5,115 bases of DNA from Candidatus Nesterenkonia stercoripullorum (lineage in GTDB: Bacteria > Actinomycetota > Actinomycetes > Actinomycetales > Micrococcaceae). The notes under the pieces were generated by a model. It saw nothing but the letters and a program-made list of their open reading frames with translations. It searched no databases and had not been told where the DNA came from. Below, piece after piece: positions 1-4,887 of this stretch. A program made the position numbers and the translations under genes. Position 1 is the stretch's first letter. Each line of letters begins with the position of its first letter. The stretch is from contig DXGD01000024.1 in NCBI GenBank assembly GCA_019114115.1, forward strand, positions 1 through 5,115, written 5' to 3'.

Positions 1-229
1 TGAGACCGAAGTACGGGATGGCTGCCGAGGGCAGGAAGGCTCCGGCGCCGAGGGTCACCAGGACAGCGGCACCGAGGATGCCGACGAACCCGAGGTACTG
101 CCCGGCCAGAATGCGGGCGGTAGTGCCGCGCTGGCCCACGCCTCGGGCAAAAAAGAGGGAGAGCACGATGACGTCGTCGATGTTGGTCGCCACGAACAGG
201 CCCATCGCCTGCAGGACCGAGGCGAGCAT
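1..229 (-). CDS. CadD-family cadmium resistance transporter, N-terminal part (runs off the left edge)
   Basis: My reading of the minus strand gives a hydrophobic protein of about 76 residues that is still open at base 1. It opens with a membrane helix followed by the TNIDD motif (about residues 16-20), then a phenylalanine-rich second half of the helix (LSLFFARG), a GQYLGF motif near residue 44 and a third hydrophobic stretch ending near IPYFGL. This pattern fits the CadD family of small cadmium/heavy-metal membrane exporters, which are usually around 200 residues, so roughly two thirds is missing. Two ATG codons stand in tandem at 232 and 229. I chose 229 because a GGAGG at 241-237 lies 7 nt upstream of it, but only 4 nt from 232. 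Either start overlaps the stop codon of the upstream regulator gene, so the two are probably co-transcribed and translationally coupled. The inferred role is metal efflux under control of the CmtR-like repressor. The family call is fairly sure; the metal is inferred. Confidence 0.82.
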   Translation of the reverse strand, partial: MLASVLQAMGLFVATNIDDVIVLSLFFARGVGQRGTTARILAGQYLGFVGILGAAVLVTLGAGAFLPSAAIPYFGL

Positions 230-588
230 CATGCGCCCTCCCCTGCTACGTCGCATCCGGGAACAGTGCAGGCGGGATCGATGCAGGGGGCGTCTTCGTC
301 CACCGCGAGGGTGGCGTCGACCAGCGCGGTCAGGGCCTGCGCCAGGTGGGAATCGGCGATCTCATACCGTGTCCGACGACCCTCGGGCTCGGCGACCACG
401 ATCCCGCAATCGCGTAGGCATGCGAGGTGGTTGGACACGTTGGAACGTGTCAGCTCCAGATCTCGGGCCAGCTCCGCCGGATACGCGGACCCATCGAGCA
501 GAGCCAGGATAATCCGGGACCTGGTCGGGTCGGCCAGCGCGCGACCCAACCGGTTCATCACATCGAGACGAGAAGCTATAGTCAGCAT
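229..588 (-). CDS. cmtR: CmtR-like ArsR/SmtB-family Cd(II)/Pb(II)-responsive repressor
   Basis: A 119-residue winged-helix repressor. The N-terminus has the LGRALADPTRSRI segment typical of CmtR, the recognition-helix region is LTRSNVSNHLACLRDCG (residues 46-62), and the wing follows at EGRRTRYEIADSHL. Cysteines at 57, 61 and 102 match the positions of the three metal ligands known in Mycobacterium tuberculosis CmtR, which binds Cd/Pb and then leaves DNA. Two further cysteines (107 and 112) lie in the C-terminal tail. The reading frame stays open upstream to base 999, but family homology begins exactly at the ATG at 588, and the upstream part would run through the end of the neighbouring gene. 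No Shine-Dalgarno precedes 588; a promoter lies immediately before it, which suggests a leaderless or near-leaderless message. The TGA stop overlaps the start of the CadD-like gene, so the repressor probably controls itself and the transporter as one operon. The family is clear; metal specificity is inferred from the cysteines. Confidence 0.93.
   Translation of the reverse strand: MLTIASRLDVMNRLGRALADPTRSRIILALLDGSAYPAELARDLELTRSNVSNHLACLRDCGIVVAEPEGRRTRYEIADSHLAQALTALVDATLAVDEDAPCIDPACTVPGCDVAGEGA
237..241 (-). promoter_or_regulatory. Ribosome binding site of the CadD-like gene, inside cmtR
   Basis: GGAGG on the minus strand lies within the last codons of the regulator gene, 7 nt before the ATG at 229 and 4 nt before the ATG at 232. 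The spacing favours 229 as the start. The overlap with the upstream stop supports coupled translation. Confidence 0.6.
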
Positions 589-616
589 GCACTGAACTAT
601 ATACCGAAAACTGAAC
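577..616. promoter_or_regulatory. Candidate CmtR operator: repeats over the -10 box and start codon
   Basis: Two repeat structures overlap here. First, the 7-mer ACTGAAC (plus strand) occurs at 591-597 and again at 610-616, a direct repeat with a 19-bp period that brackets the -10 box. Second, TATAGTCAG (577-585) and CTGAACTATA (592-601) form an inverted repeat with a single one-base bulge, centred on the start codon. A repressor bound here would block both polymerase and the start region. ArsR-family proteins usually bind such promoter-proximal repeats; which repeat is the true operator cannot be told from sequence. Confidence 0.5.
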
Positions 617-626
617 AGTGTGTCGA
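588..626 (-). promoter_or_regulatory. Predicted promoter of the cmtR-cadD operon, leaderless or nearly so
   Basis: On the minus strand a TCGACA (626-621) stands 17 nt upstream of TATATA (603-598), a good match to sigma-70-type -35 and -10 boxes. The overlapping hexamer TATAGT (601-596) is an alternative -10. Transcription would begin at about 592-588, that is, at or within a few bases of the ATG at 588, and no ribosome binding site is present. Leaderless messages are common in actinobacteria. The boxes are read from sequence only; the start point is inferred. Confidence 0.6.
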
Positions 627-700
627 CGGCGGCGAGGCGATCCCTCACCCGCTCCCTGCCAAAGAAAACCCACAGCCGGCTAGACCTCTCCCGCCGCCTC

Positions 701-717
701 ACCGGGGTGTCCCCGGT
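701..717 (-). terminator. Short GC-rich hairpin at the end of the zinc-ribbon recombinase-like gene
   Basis: ACCGGGG (701-707) and CCCCGGT (711-717) form a perfect 7-bp stem with a 3-nt loop. Its first base on the minus strand is the last base of the TGA stop codon. No run of T follows directly; a T-rich stretch (GGGTTTTCTTTGG) occurs about 30 nt further on. It may act as an actinobacterial-type terminator without a U-tract, separating the cassette from the cmtR promoter, or it may mark the end of the element. Structure seen; function inferred. Confidence 0.35.
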
Positions 718-2210
718 CATCGCGGACGGGATCGTTCGCCCGTGCACCATTCCCCAGTGGGCGACGCTCGTAGTTCGGGGTAGTTGCCCCATCTCGAGTT
801 GGTGCGCGCGGCATGCCTGACTGCTGTGTTGATGTTGATGCCGAGCATGTCTGCAACGACGCTGGCCGGCACAGTTTGCACGAGGTGGTCGATCCGGGCC
901 TGCTGGATCTCTCGGGCATGGATCTTGTGCGGGACGAGGTGGAGGGCGACGCTGGCTTCGCTGACGTGGCAGTGAGGCGTGGCCCCGGGAAAGAGCCAAT
1001 CTGGTCCGCCGTCGAGGTAGGGCCGCCGAGTGCTCAGCTCCTCGAGATGATGCCGCAGCAGCGCGGCGATGGGGCTGGGAAGGGTGAGTGGAGTCCGTCC
1101 CAGCGCGATCCGCATCGTCTCGTCATCCGTGACGTCCGAGCGGCGCAGGCGGACACAGTCGCTGATCCGCTGGGCGAACACGAGGACGAGCAGGCCGATG
1201 AGGCGACTTCCCAGCGGGATGGACTCATCATCGACGAGCTGGTCGACCTTGGCCCAGAGGATGTCGTCGGGGACCGGGGGGCGCGGCGGGGCCGGCTTCC
1301 GTCCAGGGATCTGCACCGGATTTGTCAGGCCTTGCCGTATCGCCCAGTTCAGGAACGTGCCAACTGCCGCCTGGGAGTGGTGGTGGGCGAAGAAGCGGTC
1401 AACGGAAGCCTGGTCCAGCGATGACAGGGAGAGCCCGTTCGTGTCGACCCAGGAGAGGAAGCCCGCGATCTTGCGTAGCTCGGTGGAGCGTGTGCTGTAG
1501 ACCCCAGGGGTCACTGCTCGCACCGCGGATCGCTGTCTGGCCTTGCGAAGCAGCTGCCAGCGGAAGTACTGGCCGGTGACCGCGCCGTGCTCCCTGGGAA
1601 GGCTGGCAATGAAGGCGGTGGCGTGCTTCTCGAGGTCATTGAGCAGTACGTCAATGGCCGGGAGCGTTCCGGCGCTGATGAGCATGTGGCGCAAGTACCG
1701 CACGCGAGGCGAGAGCGGGAGGGCATCGAGCGTGGAGTGGCTGATCGGAAGATCGCCAGCGGCCATAGCGCGAAGCGTCGTCCCGACCGGCTCCTTGCGC
1801 AGCCATCGCACCACCGTGCGCGGGTCGCGTGCCGTCAGCAGGTGGTCATACAGGGTGGCAAGGCCGGGATGGATCTCACCGCTGTCGTCTGCGAGGGCAG
1901 CACGAAGGCGCTCGGTCAGTCGGCAGGTGCCGCACTGGGATCCGGTGAGCTGTTCCTCGCTTCCGCAGGTGGTGCACGCGAACCGCGGCGGTACGCCGGC
2001 GCAGGTCGCGCAGACGATGTGCCGGTCCGAGTCGTAGAAAGCCAGGACCTTGACCTGATCACACTCGGGGCAGCGTCCGGGGTGTCGGCGGAGCCTTGAG
2101 TAGCAGGAGTTGCAGATGTGCTGCTCAAGGATCCAGTACCGGGCTGCGACGTGACGGGTGCACCTGTCGCAGCCGACCTGGTGGCCATCGGTGCGCCCTG
2201 TTCGGTTCAC
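717..2210 (-). CDS. Zinc-ribbon / degenerate tyrosine-recombinase-like protein
   Basis: A 497-residue protein with two parts. Residues 14-96 hold six CxxC pairs (C14/C17, C33/C36, C47/C50, C67/C70, C79/C82, C93/C96), enough for three zinc ribbons or treble clefts. Residues from about 225 to 302 resemble the helical core-binding domain of phage-type integrases, followed by a proline-rich linker (303-314) and a catalytic-domain-like fold. Box I is recognisable (FAQRISDCVRLRRSDV, arginine 348), as is DWLFPG (404-409) ahead of the usual box II. The box II region keeps only an arginine (R439): the expected HxxR histidine is Q436, the GH pair is GI (457-458), and no tyrosine stands about ten residues after it (A467; the nearest is Y477). 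It is therefore probably not an active recombinase, and more likely a DNA-binding or accessory partner of the intact recombinase two genes upstream. The GTG start at 2210 overlaps the TGA of the preceding gene by 4 nt (GTGA). No strong Shine-Dalgarno is seen, which fits coupled translation. The fold call is moderately sure; the role is inferred. Confidence 0.75.
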   Translation of the reverse strand: MNRTGRTDGHQVGCDRCTRHVAARYWILEQHICNSCYSRLRRHPGRCPECDQVKVLAFYDSDRHIVCATCAGVPPRFACTTCGSEEQLTGSQCGTCRLTERLRAALADDSGEIHPGLATLYDHLLTARDPRTVVRWLRKEPVGTTLRAMAAGDLPISHSTLDALPLSPRVRYLRHMLISAGTLPAIDVLLNDLEKHATAFIASLPREHGAVTGQYFRWQLLRKARQRSAVRAVTPGVYSTRSTELRKIAGFLSWVDTNGLSLSSLDQASVDRFFAHHHSQAAVGTFLNWAIRQGLTNPVQIPGRKPAPPRPPVPDDILWAKVDQLVDDESIPLGSRLIGLLVLVFAQRISDCVRLRRSDVTDDETMRIALGRTPLTLPSPIAALLRHHLEELSTRRPYLDGGPDWLFPGATPHCHVSEASVALHLVPHKIHAREIQQARIDHLVQTVPASVVADMLGININTAVRHAARTNSRWGNYPELRASPTGEWCTGERSRPR

Positions 2211-2557
2211 TCGTGTGGGCGGTGCAGCTTGGCGCGGATCGGACGCAGGTCACCGATTGCCGGGCCAGAGGCATCTGGAGCGCCGGCTGCTCGGCGTGGT
2301 CGCTCGGTCTGGACCTTCGGGATCTTGATGAGGTCGTTGGGGGTGCATTCGAGGATCCGGCAGAGAGCGGCGAACACCTCGACGTTCAGTCTCTCGGGAG
2401 TCTTCGTCACCAGGCGGAACACTTGCTCGCGGGAAAGATGTACTCCCTGGGCGAGCAGCGGTTCGATCAGGTCTGTGGTCTGGAACATCCCGGCCGCAGC
2501 CATGAGCGGGCGCAGGTTCCAGGTGATCGGCGCGTCAGGGGCGGGAGTCTTCGGCAT
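2207..2557 (-). CDS. Small XRE/Cro-C1-type helix-turn-helix protein of the recombinase cassette
   Basis: A 116-residue protein. The central part, about residues 17-80, fits the small Cro/C1-type HTH fold (HTH_26-like): a LRPLMAAAGM helix, the helix-turn-helix around LLAQGVHLSREQVFRLVTK, and the family-typical end LNVEVFAALCRILECTPNDL. The tail is basic and proline/alanine-rich, without recognised motifs. An ATG at 2569 is also in frame, but a GGAGG (2567-2563) lies 5 nt before the ATG at 2557 and would be inside the longer version, so I chose 2557. The gene begins inside the end of the recombinase gene (23-nt overlap), and its TGA overlaps the GTG of the zinc-ribbon gene. It may act as the transcriptional regulator of the cassette or as a recombination directionality or accessory factor. 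It is unlikely to be an ordinary excisionase of the MerR-like type, because the fold resembles Cro/C1. The HTH call is good; the role is inferred. Confidence 0.83.
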   Translation of the reverse strand: MPKTPAPDAPITWNLRPLMAAAGMFQTTDLIEPLLAQGVHLSREQVFRLVTKTPERLNVEVFAALCRILECTPNDLIKIPKVQTERPRRAAGAPDASGPAIGDLRPIRAKLHRPHE

Positions 2558-3656
2558 GGGGTCCTCCATAGATCCGGGAGAGTGCTCGGTTGATCATGCG
2601 GTTCTTGAAGTCGTCGCCGACGGAGGTGTAGATCGCGGTCGTCGAGGCGTACGCGTGCCCGACCTGGTCCTGCACGAACTTCTCGGCGTATCCCCACTCG
2701 ATGAGGTTGGTGACGTACGTGTGGCGCAGAGCGTGCACGCTGAGCTCTGACGGCAGCTCTGCTTCGTCGCGGAGCTGGGCGAAGCGGAGGTCGATGTAGC
2801 GCAGCGAGACACGCGTACCTCGCTCGGTCAGCCACAGAGGCCCCGCCGATCCGGCGGTGAAGCGAGGTCGGGCGTGGTCGATCCATTGGGCCAGTCCCTC
2901 CGTGATCCAGTCCAGCTCGGGAATCGTGAGTACCGACCGGCGTCGCGGGCCCGAGCCTTGTGCACCCTTGCCCCAGCGCACATCGACAGCACCGAAGCGT
3001 CCGAAGCGCGGAGCCACACCGTTGGGCCGCAGGTCCGCCACGTCCAGACCCACAGCCTCAGCCCGACGCAGCCCGTAGGCGTAGATCATCTTGAAGATCT
3101 GGGAGTCACGAAGCGCTGCGAGGGCTCCCTTCCGGCCCCGCTGGAGGATCGTCTCGACGCGGCGATCGGCAACGGTGAAGAACTGCTCAATCTCGTCATA
3201 GGTAAGTGCTCGCCGCTGCGGACGGCCCTCGTAGTCAACCAGGTGCGCGAGCGTGTTCCACTCGTGGCAGACCTGTTGCGGCGCTGATCCGAAGCGCTCT
3301 TCGCAGTCCGCCACCCACCGGTACCGAGGATCGGTGAGGTAGTCGCAGAACAGCCGGATGATGGAGTGATACCCGCGGATCGTGGAGGGGGTCGCCGGCC
3401 GCTGTCGAGACTTCGCCTGGGTCGTGTAATCCTCCAAGTCACCCGGCGACCACTCCCACGGATAACGTCCTGCGAACTCCTCGAACCTCCGGATGACCAA
3501 CTCACGGCTCCCGATCGTCCGCTCAGCGAGTCCTCGACTGCTCTGCTGATCCGCCCAGCCCGAGAGCATCGCCTCGAACACAAAGCGCCCCTCGTCCAGC
3601 GCCCGCACGTTGCGAAGCTGGCGAAGTGGTGAGACGCCACGGGGGTCCTGGGCCAT
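2535..3656 (-). CDS. Tyrosine-type site-specific recombinase/integrase (intact)
   Basis: A 373-residue phage-integrase-family recombinase that should cut and rejoin DNA through a 3'-phosphotyrosine. The N-terminal half (about 25-140) is a SAM-like core-binding domain with the stretch LAERTIGSRELVIRRFEEFA. The catalytic domain runs from about 150 to the end and holds the full set of active-site residues: R197 in YGLRRAE, K230 in WGKG, H308/R311 in HALRHTYVTNL, H334 in VGHAYASTT, and the nucleophile Y343 in AIYTS. Length is normal for the family. The ATG at 3656 is preceded directly by an in-frame TAG, so no longer start exists. The Shine-Dalgarno is weak (GGGTAG next to the start). The gene heads a three-gene overlapping unit and is the only member with an intact active site, so it probably performs the strand exchange for the whole element. 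It resembles TnpA of Tn554-like elements in size and position, but a direct relationship cannot be shown here. Confidence 0.93.
   Translation of the reverse strand: MAQDPRGVSPLRQLRNVRALDEGRFVFEAMLSGWADQQSSRGLAERTIGSRELVIRRFEEFAGRYPWEWSPGDLEDYTTQAKSRQRPATPSTIRGYHSIIRLFCDYLTDPRYRWVADCEERFGSAPQQVCHEWNTLAHLVDYEGRPQRRALTYDEIEQFFTVADRRVETILQRGRKGALAALRDSQIFKMIYAYGLRRAEAVGLDVADLRPNGVAPRFGRFGAVDVRWGKGAQGSGPRRRSVLTIPELDWITEGLAQWIDHARPRFTAGSAGPLWLTERGTRVSLRYIDLRFAQLRDEAELPSELSVHALRHTYVTNLIEWGYAEKFVQDQVGHAYASTTAIYTSVGDDFKNRMINRALSRIYGGPHAEDSRP
2563..2567 (-). promoter_or_regulatory. Ribosome binding site that sets the HTH gene start
   Basis: GGAGG on the minus strand, 5 nt before the ATG at 2557. It lies within the last codons of the recombinase gene and overlaps the alternative ATG at 2569, which argues against the longer start. 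Confidence 0.7.
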
Positions 3657-3786
3657 CTACCCAGTATTGCATCTACCGCAACAATGATGCACCTAAACCT
3701 TGGTCGCGTCGGGTGGCCCGTACCGCCAACACGTCCACGGGCGCTGAGGGGATGGGGTCATCGCCCACGAGCACCTTGGACCGGGA
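3657..3786 (-). promoter_or_regulatory. Intergenic region ahead of the recombinase cassette, with a TGCATC/GATGCA inverted repeat
   Basis: This 130-bp gap separates the transporter stop from the recombinase start. TGCATC (3668-3673) and GATGCA (3686-3691) form an inverted repeat with a 12-bp spacer just upstream of the ATG, with a smaller nested TTGC/GCAA pair (3667-3670 and 3678-3681). This could be the operator of the cassette, perhaps for its own HTH protein, or a recombinase binding site. No convincing -35/-10 pair and no strong terminator for the transporter gene are visible; a weak GGGCG/CGCCC pairing around 3739-3767 is too loose to call. Confidence 0.35.
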
Positions 3787-4803
3787 CTACGTCTCGATCT
3801 CTGAGGTTTGTGCGGCAAGGGTCCGGTCAGTACCGGCTCCCGGCCGCGCGGGGATGACGAGCGGGATGAGCCGGATGAAGACGACCATGGCGACGAGCTC
3901 GACGAGCGTCTGGGTCACCACCACGAGAGGAGCAATGTCGAACGCAGCCGGCAAGGCGAGCACCAGTGGCAGAACGACGAGTGAGTTGCGAGTCGCGCCG
4001 CTGAAGACGACCGCACGCCTTCCAGGTACGTCGAGGCCTGCAATGCGGCTGGCCAGCATCCCGACCGGCACCATCACTGCAGCGAAGAGGGCGTAGACCG
4101 GCACCGCCAGGAGCAGTGAACCGAGCCGGGCGCTCACGCCGGAGATCTGCGAAGCGACGACGACCGCCAGCGTCGTGACCATCAGCGGCACCATCCCCGC
4201 GGTAGCAACCTGTTCGAGCTTCCTGCCGGCCCGTGACCGGGCAGCGGCGAGCTGGGTCAGTGCCGCGGCCAAGAAGGGAAGCGCGATGATGAGCACGAAC
4301 GCCTCTACGAACGGCGCGACCTCGATGGAGCTGGCGAACTCCGCGCCCACGAAGAGCCACATGTACAGCGGCAACAGGAGCATCTGAGCGATCATCAGCA
4401 ACGGTGCCGCAGCCAGGAGCCGCTCCTCGTCGCCGCCCGCGAGGCCGGAGAAGACGATGACGTAATCGATGCAAGGGGTGAGCAGCACGAACAGGACGCC
4501 AACGAGGAGTGCCTGGTCGGAGGCGACGATCCTTGAGAGCGGCCAGACGATCAACGGCACCAAGACGAAGTTGACGACGAGGATCGTCGAAAGGAACCGC
4601 CAGTCCCGGAACGCCCGCCCGATCCTGCCGAAGGGGATCCCGAGGAACGTGGCGTACAGCAGTAGCGCCAGCACCGGGTGGATCGCCAGCTCCGCAGGAT
4701 GAGCAACCGCAGGCCAGGCCAATCCAACGATGGCCCCGAGAGCCAGGCCCGCCACGTAGAGCACCACCTGGTGCCGCTCCATCCATTCCACGCTCGCGCG
4801 CAT
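3787..4803 (-). CDS. BASS/ACR3-family membrane transporter, probable arsenite efflux protein
   Basis: A 338-residue integral membrane protein with about ten hydrophobic segments (roughly 13-33, 40-57, 69-90, 97-118, 130-152, 164-186, 203-222, 227-251, 265-287 and 292-317), the layout of the bile-acid/sodium symporter superfamily to which ACR3 belongs. The fourth segment contains LLTPCIDYVIVFSGLAGGD: C111 is placed like the essential cysteine of ACR3 proteins, and GLAGGD matches their DLAxGD element. The second half has the matching SGATRNSLVVLPL segment (268-280). The expected role is efflux of As(III), perhaps Sb(III), across the cell membrane using the proton motive force. The sequence departs from classical ACR3 (TPC instead of xRC), so it belongs to a divergent branch often labelled arsenic resistance protein, and another anion substrate is possible. 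AAGGAG stands 4 nt before the ATG at 4803. A ferredoxin gene lies 84 bp upstream in the same direction and may be co-transcribed. Confidence 0.85.
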   Translation of the reverse strand: MRASVEWMERHQVVLYVAGLALGAIVGLAWPAVAHPAELAIHPVLALLLYATFLGIPFGRIGRAFRDWRFLSTILVVNFVLVPLIVWPLSRIVASDQALLVGVLFVLLTPCIDYVIVFSGLAGGDEERLLAAAPLLMIAQMLLLPLYMWLFVGAEFASSIEVAPFVEAFVLIIALPFLAAALTQLAAARSRAGRKLEQVATAGMVPLMVTTLAVVVASQISGVSARLGSLLLAVPVYALFAAVMVPVGMLASRIAGLDVPGRRAVVFSGATRNSLVVLPLVLALPAAFDIAPLVVVTQTLVELVAMVVFIRLIPLVIPARPGAGTDRTLAAQTSEIET

Positions 4804-4807
4804 GAGT

Positions 4808-4813
4808 CTCCTT
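4808..4813 (-). promoter_or_regulatory. Ribosome binding site of the ACR3-like gene
   Basis: AAGGAG on the minus strand with a 4-nt spacer (ACTC) to the ATG at 4803. It is a strong match and supports this start. Confidence 0.75.
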
Positions 4814-4834
4814 AGGTTCCTTCTCGTACCAGTG

Positions 4835-4856
4835 CTGGATGCGCAATCGCATCCAG
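4835..4856. repeat. Perfect 9-bp hairpin between the ferredoxin and transporter genes
   Basis: CTGGATGCG (4835-4843) and CGCATCCAG (4848-4856) form a perfect stem with a 4-nt loop. On the transcribed strand it starts about 32 nt after the ferredoxin stop and ends about 21 nt before the transporter's Shine-Dalgarno. No T-run follows. It could weaken or end transcription after the ferredoxin, stabilise a processed message, or be a regulator binding site for the transporter gene. The structure is certain; the role is open. Confidence 0.7.
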
Positions 4857-4887
4857 GGTCGAGCGGCCTGGGTCAGGACCCGCTGTT

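Larger units (their letters stand above)
717..3656 (-). mobile_element. Three-gene recombinase cassette, probable core of an integrative element
   Basis: The intact tyrosine recombinase, the small HTH protein and the zinc-ribbon recombinase-like protein are joined by overlapping frames (23 nt and 4 nt) and read as one operon. Metal-resistance genes stand on both sides, in the same orientation. The plan recalls Tn554 (two tyrosine recombinases plus one small protein) and recombinase-in-trio elements, but here the order is large-small-large and one recombinase-like member has lost its catalytic tyrosine. I compared the flanks (589-716 and 3657-3786) by eye and found no terminal inverted repeat, target duplication or tRNA gene end. 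The coordinates given are those of the genes only; the true ends of the element are unknown. Confidence 0.55.

Noticed and set aside
589..999. An upstream extension of the CmtR reading frame, giving a 256-residue protein
   Set aside because: Homology to ArsR/CmtR begins exactly at the ATG at 588; the extra part is arginine/proline-rich shadow sequence that runs through the 3' part of the zinc-ribbon gene and across the promoter.
813..2099. Several plus-strand open frames of 160-203 codons opposite the zinc-ribbon gene
   Set aside because: They mirror the minus-strand gene, which has clear zinc-binding and recombinase motifs; the plus-strand products have no recognisable domains, and such frames are common in high-GC DNA.
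2558..2569. The ATG at 2569 as start of the HTH gene
   Set aside because: The good GGAGG site overlaps this codon and is correctly spaced for the ATG at 2557; nothing resembling a ribosome site was used to support 2569.
717..3656. Assignment of the cassette to Tn554 or a recombinase-in-trio element
   Set aside because: Gene order, sizes and the degenerate third protein do not fit either well; similarity is limited to the general plan of recombinase plus partners.
589..3786. Terminal inverted repeats, target duplications or a tRNA attachment site at the borders of the cassette
   Set aside because: Comparison of the two flanks by eye showed only short chance matches and no tRNA-like sequence.
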